From contig QJNS01000229.1 in assembly GCA_004154925.1 (NCBI GenBank), positions 1 to 64,000 of the forward strand: a stretch of DNA of 64,000 nucleotides, in the 5' to 3' direction. The notes beneath the pieces are model-generated. The model was not told the DNA's origin and made no database searches. It was given only the letters and a program-made list of their open reading frames with translations. This DNA comes from Monosporascus cannonballus (lineage: Eukaryota; Ascomycota; Sordariomycetes; Xylariales). Positions within the stretch are counted from its first letter, which is position 1. Each line of letters starts with the position of its first letter. The position numbers and the translations under genes were made by a program. Shown here in pieces: positions 63,000-64,000 of this stretch.

Positions 63000-63910
63000 A
63001 CCTAAAAACGAAATCAAAGTTTTAAATTAAAATATAATAAAGTATATATCATAACAAAAAACGAAAAAGGTTTTTAATAAAAACAAATATATATTTATAC
63101 TTGTTATAACGTTAAATTGCTATGAAGTTTTAGGATAAAACCAACACGTTTTTTATCGTTAAAAAAGCGTAAGAAAAAGATAGAATATTACAGTTATAAT
63201 TAATTTCGACTAATTAGAAAATCCGGATTTCGTATATATATTACGGAATTTTTAGATCCTGGATTTAGCCTCAAATGCAATCACGATAACTATTAACACT
63301 ATGTATCATATTTTTTTGACACTTTAATTATCGAGATTCAACACTATTAATGCAATTAGTTTAAATTTTTTTATTTTGGTACTTCTTTTTCGGATTGTGA
63401 TTTACACTAATGCGCTAAAAAGAATTCGTACGCCCACCCATTTCTCACGAAAGCTCGCTCTTTGCACTCCGCTATAATAACTCGAAAAAAAATGCAAAAA
63501 GTTAAAAAAAACTATAATCGAAACAGACCTTTGATTGTATTTACTATATTTCGAAAAATATATTAAGGTGTTAAATATTTACGAAAGTTATCGTATATTA
63601 AACGCAAACAACGATAATTTTCTCCACAGTTTTTCTTTCTTTTAATAAGAAATATTAGTTAATATAATACATTTGTAAGTTTTCTTTACTTTATCTCGAT
63701 TAAAAGAGTTAAGTAAAACCGTAATTATAGCTCATTTAATAAATTATACCAATAAATCATCCGGGTATTTATATTATTTTAAGCGTTTATTATAATGGAG
63801 TACAAACGGTGAGGTTTAATAAAAAATAGGTGGGCGTACGAATTTTTTTAACGCATTAGTGTGCCTTATTCACCTGTACTAATTAGAACCGATTTTCTTT
63901 TACCCTAATT
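63000..63910 (+). repeat. Dispersed repeat G, copy 3, interrupted
   Basis: Matches the reverse complement of 16815-17300 and the plus strand of 37790-38100. The match breaks at 63403 and resumes at about 63863, bracketing the short element between them. Confidence 0.7.
63404..63862. mobile_element. Short inverted-repeat element inserted in repeat G
   Basis: 459 bp. The ends 63404-63440 and 63827-63862 are inverted repeats of 36-37 bp (ACACTAATGCGCTAAAAAG on the left, CTTAAAAAG-like variants on the right, then TTCGTACGCCCACC) with two or three differences. The two intact G copies give empty sites, proving insertion. The target appears to be TA, though the right flank reads TG. The interior has no convincing ORF, so the element is non-autonomous. 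Its termini and the adjacent 30 bp (CACGAAAGCTCGCTCTTTGC) escape RIP. Confidence 0.88.
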
Positions 63911-64000
63911 TATTTTAAGGTTTTTTAAAACAATGAATAAATTCTATACTATATATATTGAAATATTAATATTATAAATACTGACAAATTTACAAAATCA
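63911..64000. other. AT-rich edge, nothing identified
   Basis: Ninety bases of AT-rich sequence to the end of the window; no feature seen. Confidence 0.5.

Noticed and set aside
1..64000. Mitochondrial or bacterial AT-rich genome
   Set aside because: The RIP-type stops, chromoviruses, Tc1 and Fot1 transposons with target duplications, and base-balanced islands are those of a fungal nuclear repeat block; no organellar or bacterial gene was seen.

Overview
The window is a block of fungal AT-rich heterochromatin built almost entirely from dead transposable elements. Three things point to a filamentous ascomycete with repeat-induced point mutation (RIP). First, nearly all the sequence is very AT-rich, and surviving C and G sit largely in CpG contexts. 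Second, the stops in recognisable frames are overwhelmingly TAA or TAG, as expected from C-to-T change at CAA and CAG. Third, the element families are typical of such fungi: Ty3/gypsy chromoviruses, a second gypsy lineage, Tc1/mariner, Fot1/pogo and short terminal-inverted-repeat elements. I cannot name the species. I see no intact conserved host gene, no tRNA or rRNA, and no CRISPR array. Most long open frames are antisense shadows of mutated transposon genes.

Layout, left to right. 1-348: a poly-T tract and a base-balanced segment that has escaped mutation. 349-16810: a badly decayed chromovirus (copy A, minus strand) split by two DNA transposons. These are a Tc1-like element (2901-11028), which itself carries a better preserved chromovirus (copy B, 3968-10691, 5-bp duplication AAAAG), and a Fot1/pogo-like element (about 12357-14396). 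16815-24165: an unidentified repeat (G), a short inverted-repeat element (18077-18631), a solo LTR (21519-21725, duplication TTCTT) and decayed sequence I cannot assign. 24166-24997: a base-balanced island with three tiny ORFs. 24998-37629: chromovirus copy D, interrupted by the complete copy C (26408-33041, duplication ATATT), which carries a 169-bp tandem repeat. 37630-47100: a second G copy and mostly unassignable sequence. 47101-53826: chromovirus copy E on the plus strand. 53971-60970: a complete second-family gypsy element F (duplication ATCGA, minus strand). 60971-64000: decayed sequence, a third G copy, and a short inverted-repeat element (63404-63862) inserted in it.

The five chromovirus copies A-E share one internal region: gag, retroviral aspartic protease, reverse transcriptase, RNase H, integrase and a C-terminal chromodomain. 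Their LTRs are related at the R/U5 end and differ in U3. Between chromodomain and 3' LTR, copies B and E also carry a reading frame on the opposite strand to pol. In B it is broken only by RIP-type stops and encodes a charged, probably coiled-coil protein. In E a cysteine-rich stretch lies next to the coiled-coil part. This is the most interesting shared signal in the window.

Nesting gives a relative history: A is oldest, then the Tc1-like element, then B; D is older than C. No copy appears able to move: catalytic residues are mutated (for example YLDN or YFDN for YxDD) and every frame is broken. All calls come from reading the sequence by eye. Boundaries with matched target duplications are firm; boundaries given as approximate are not.
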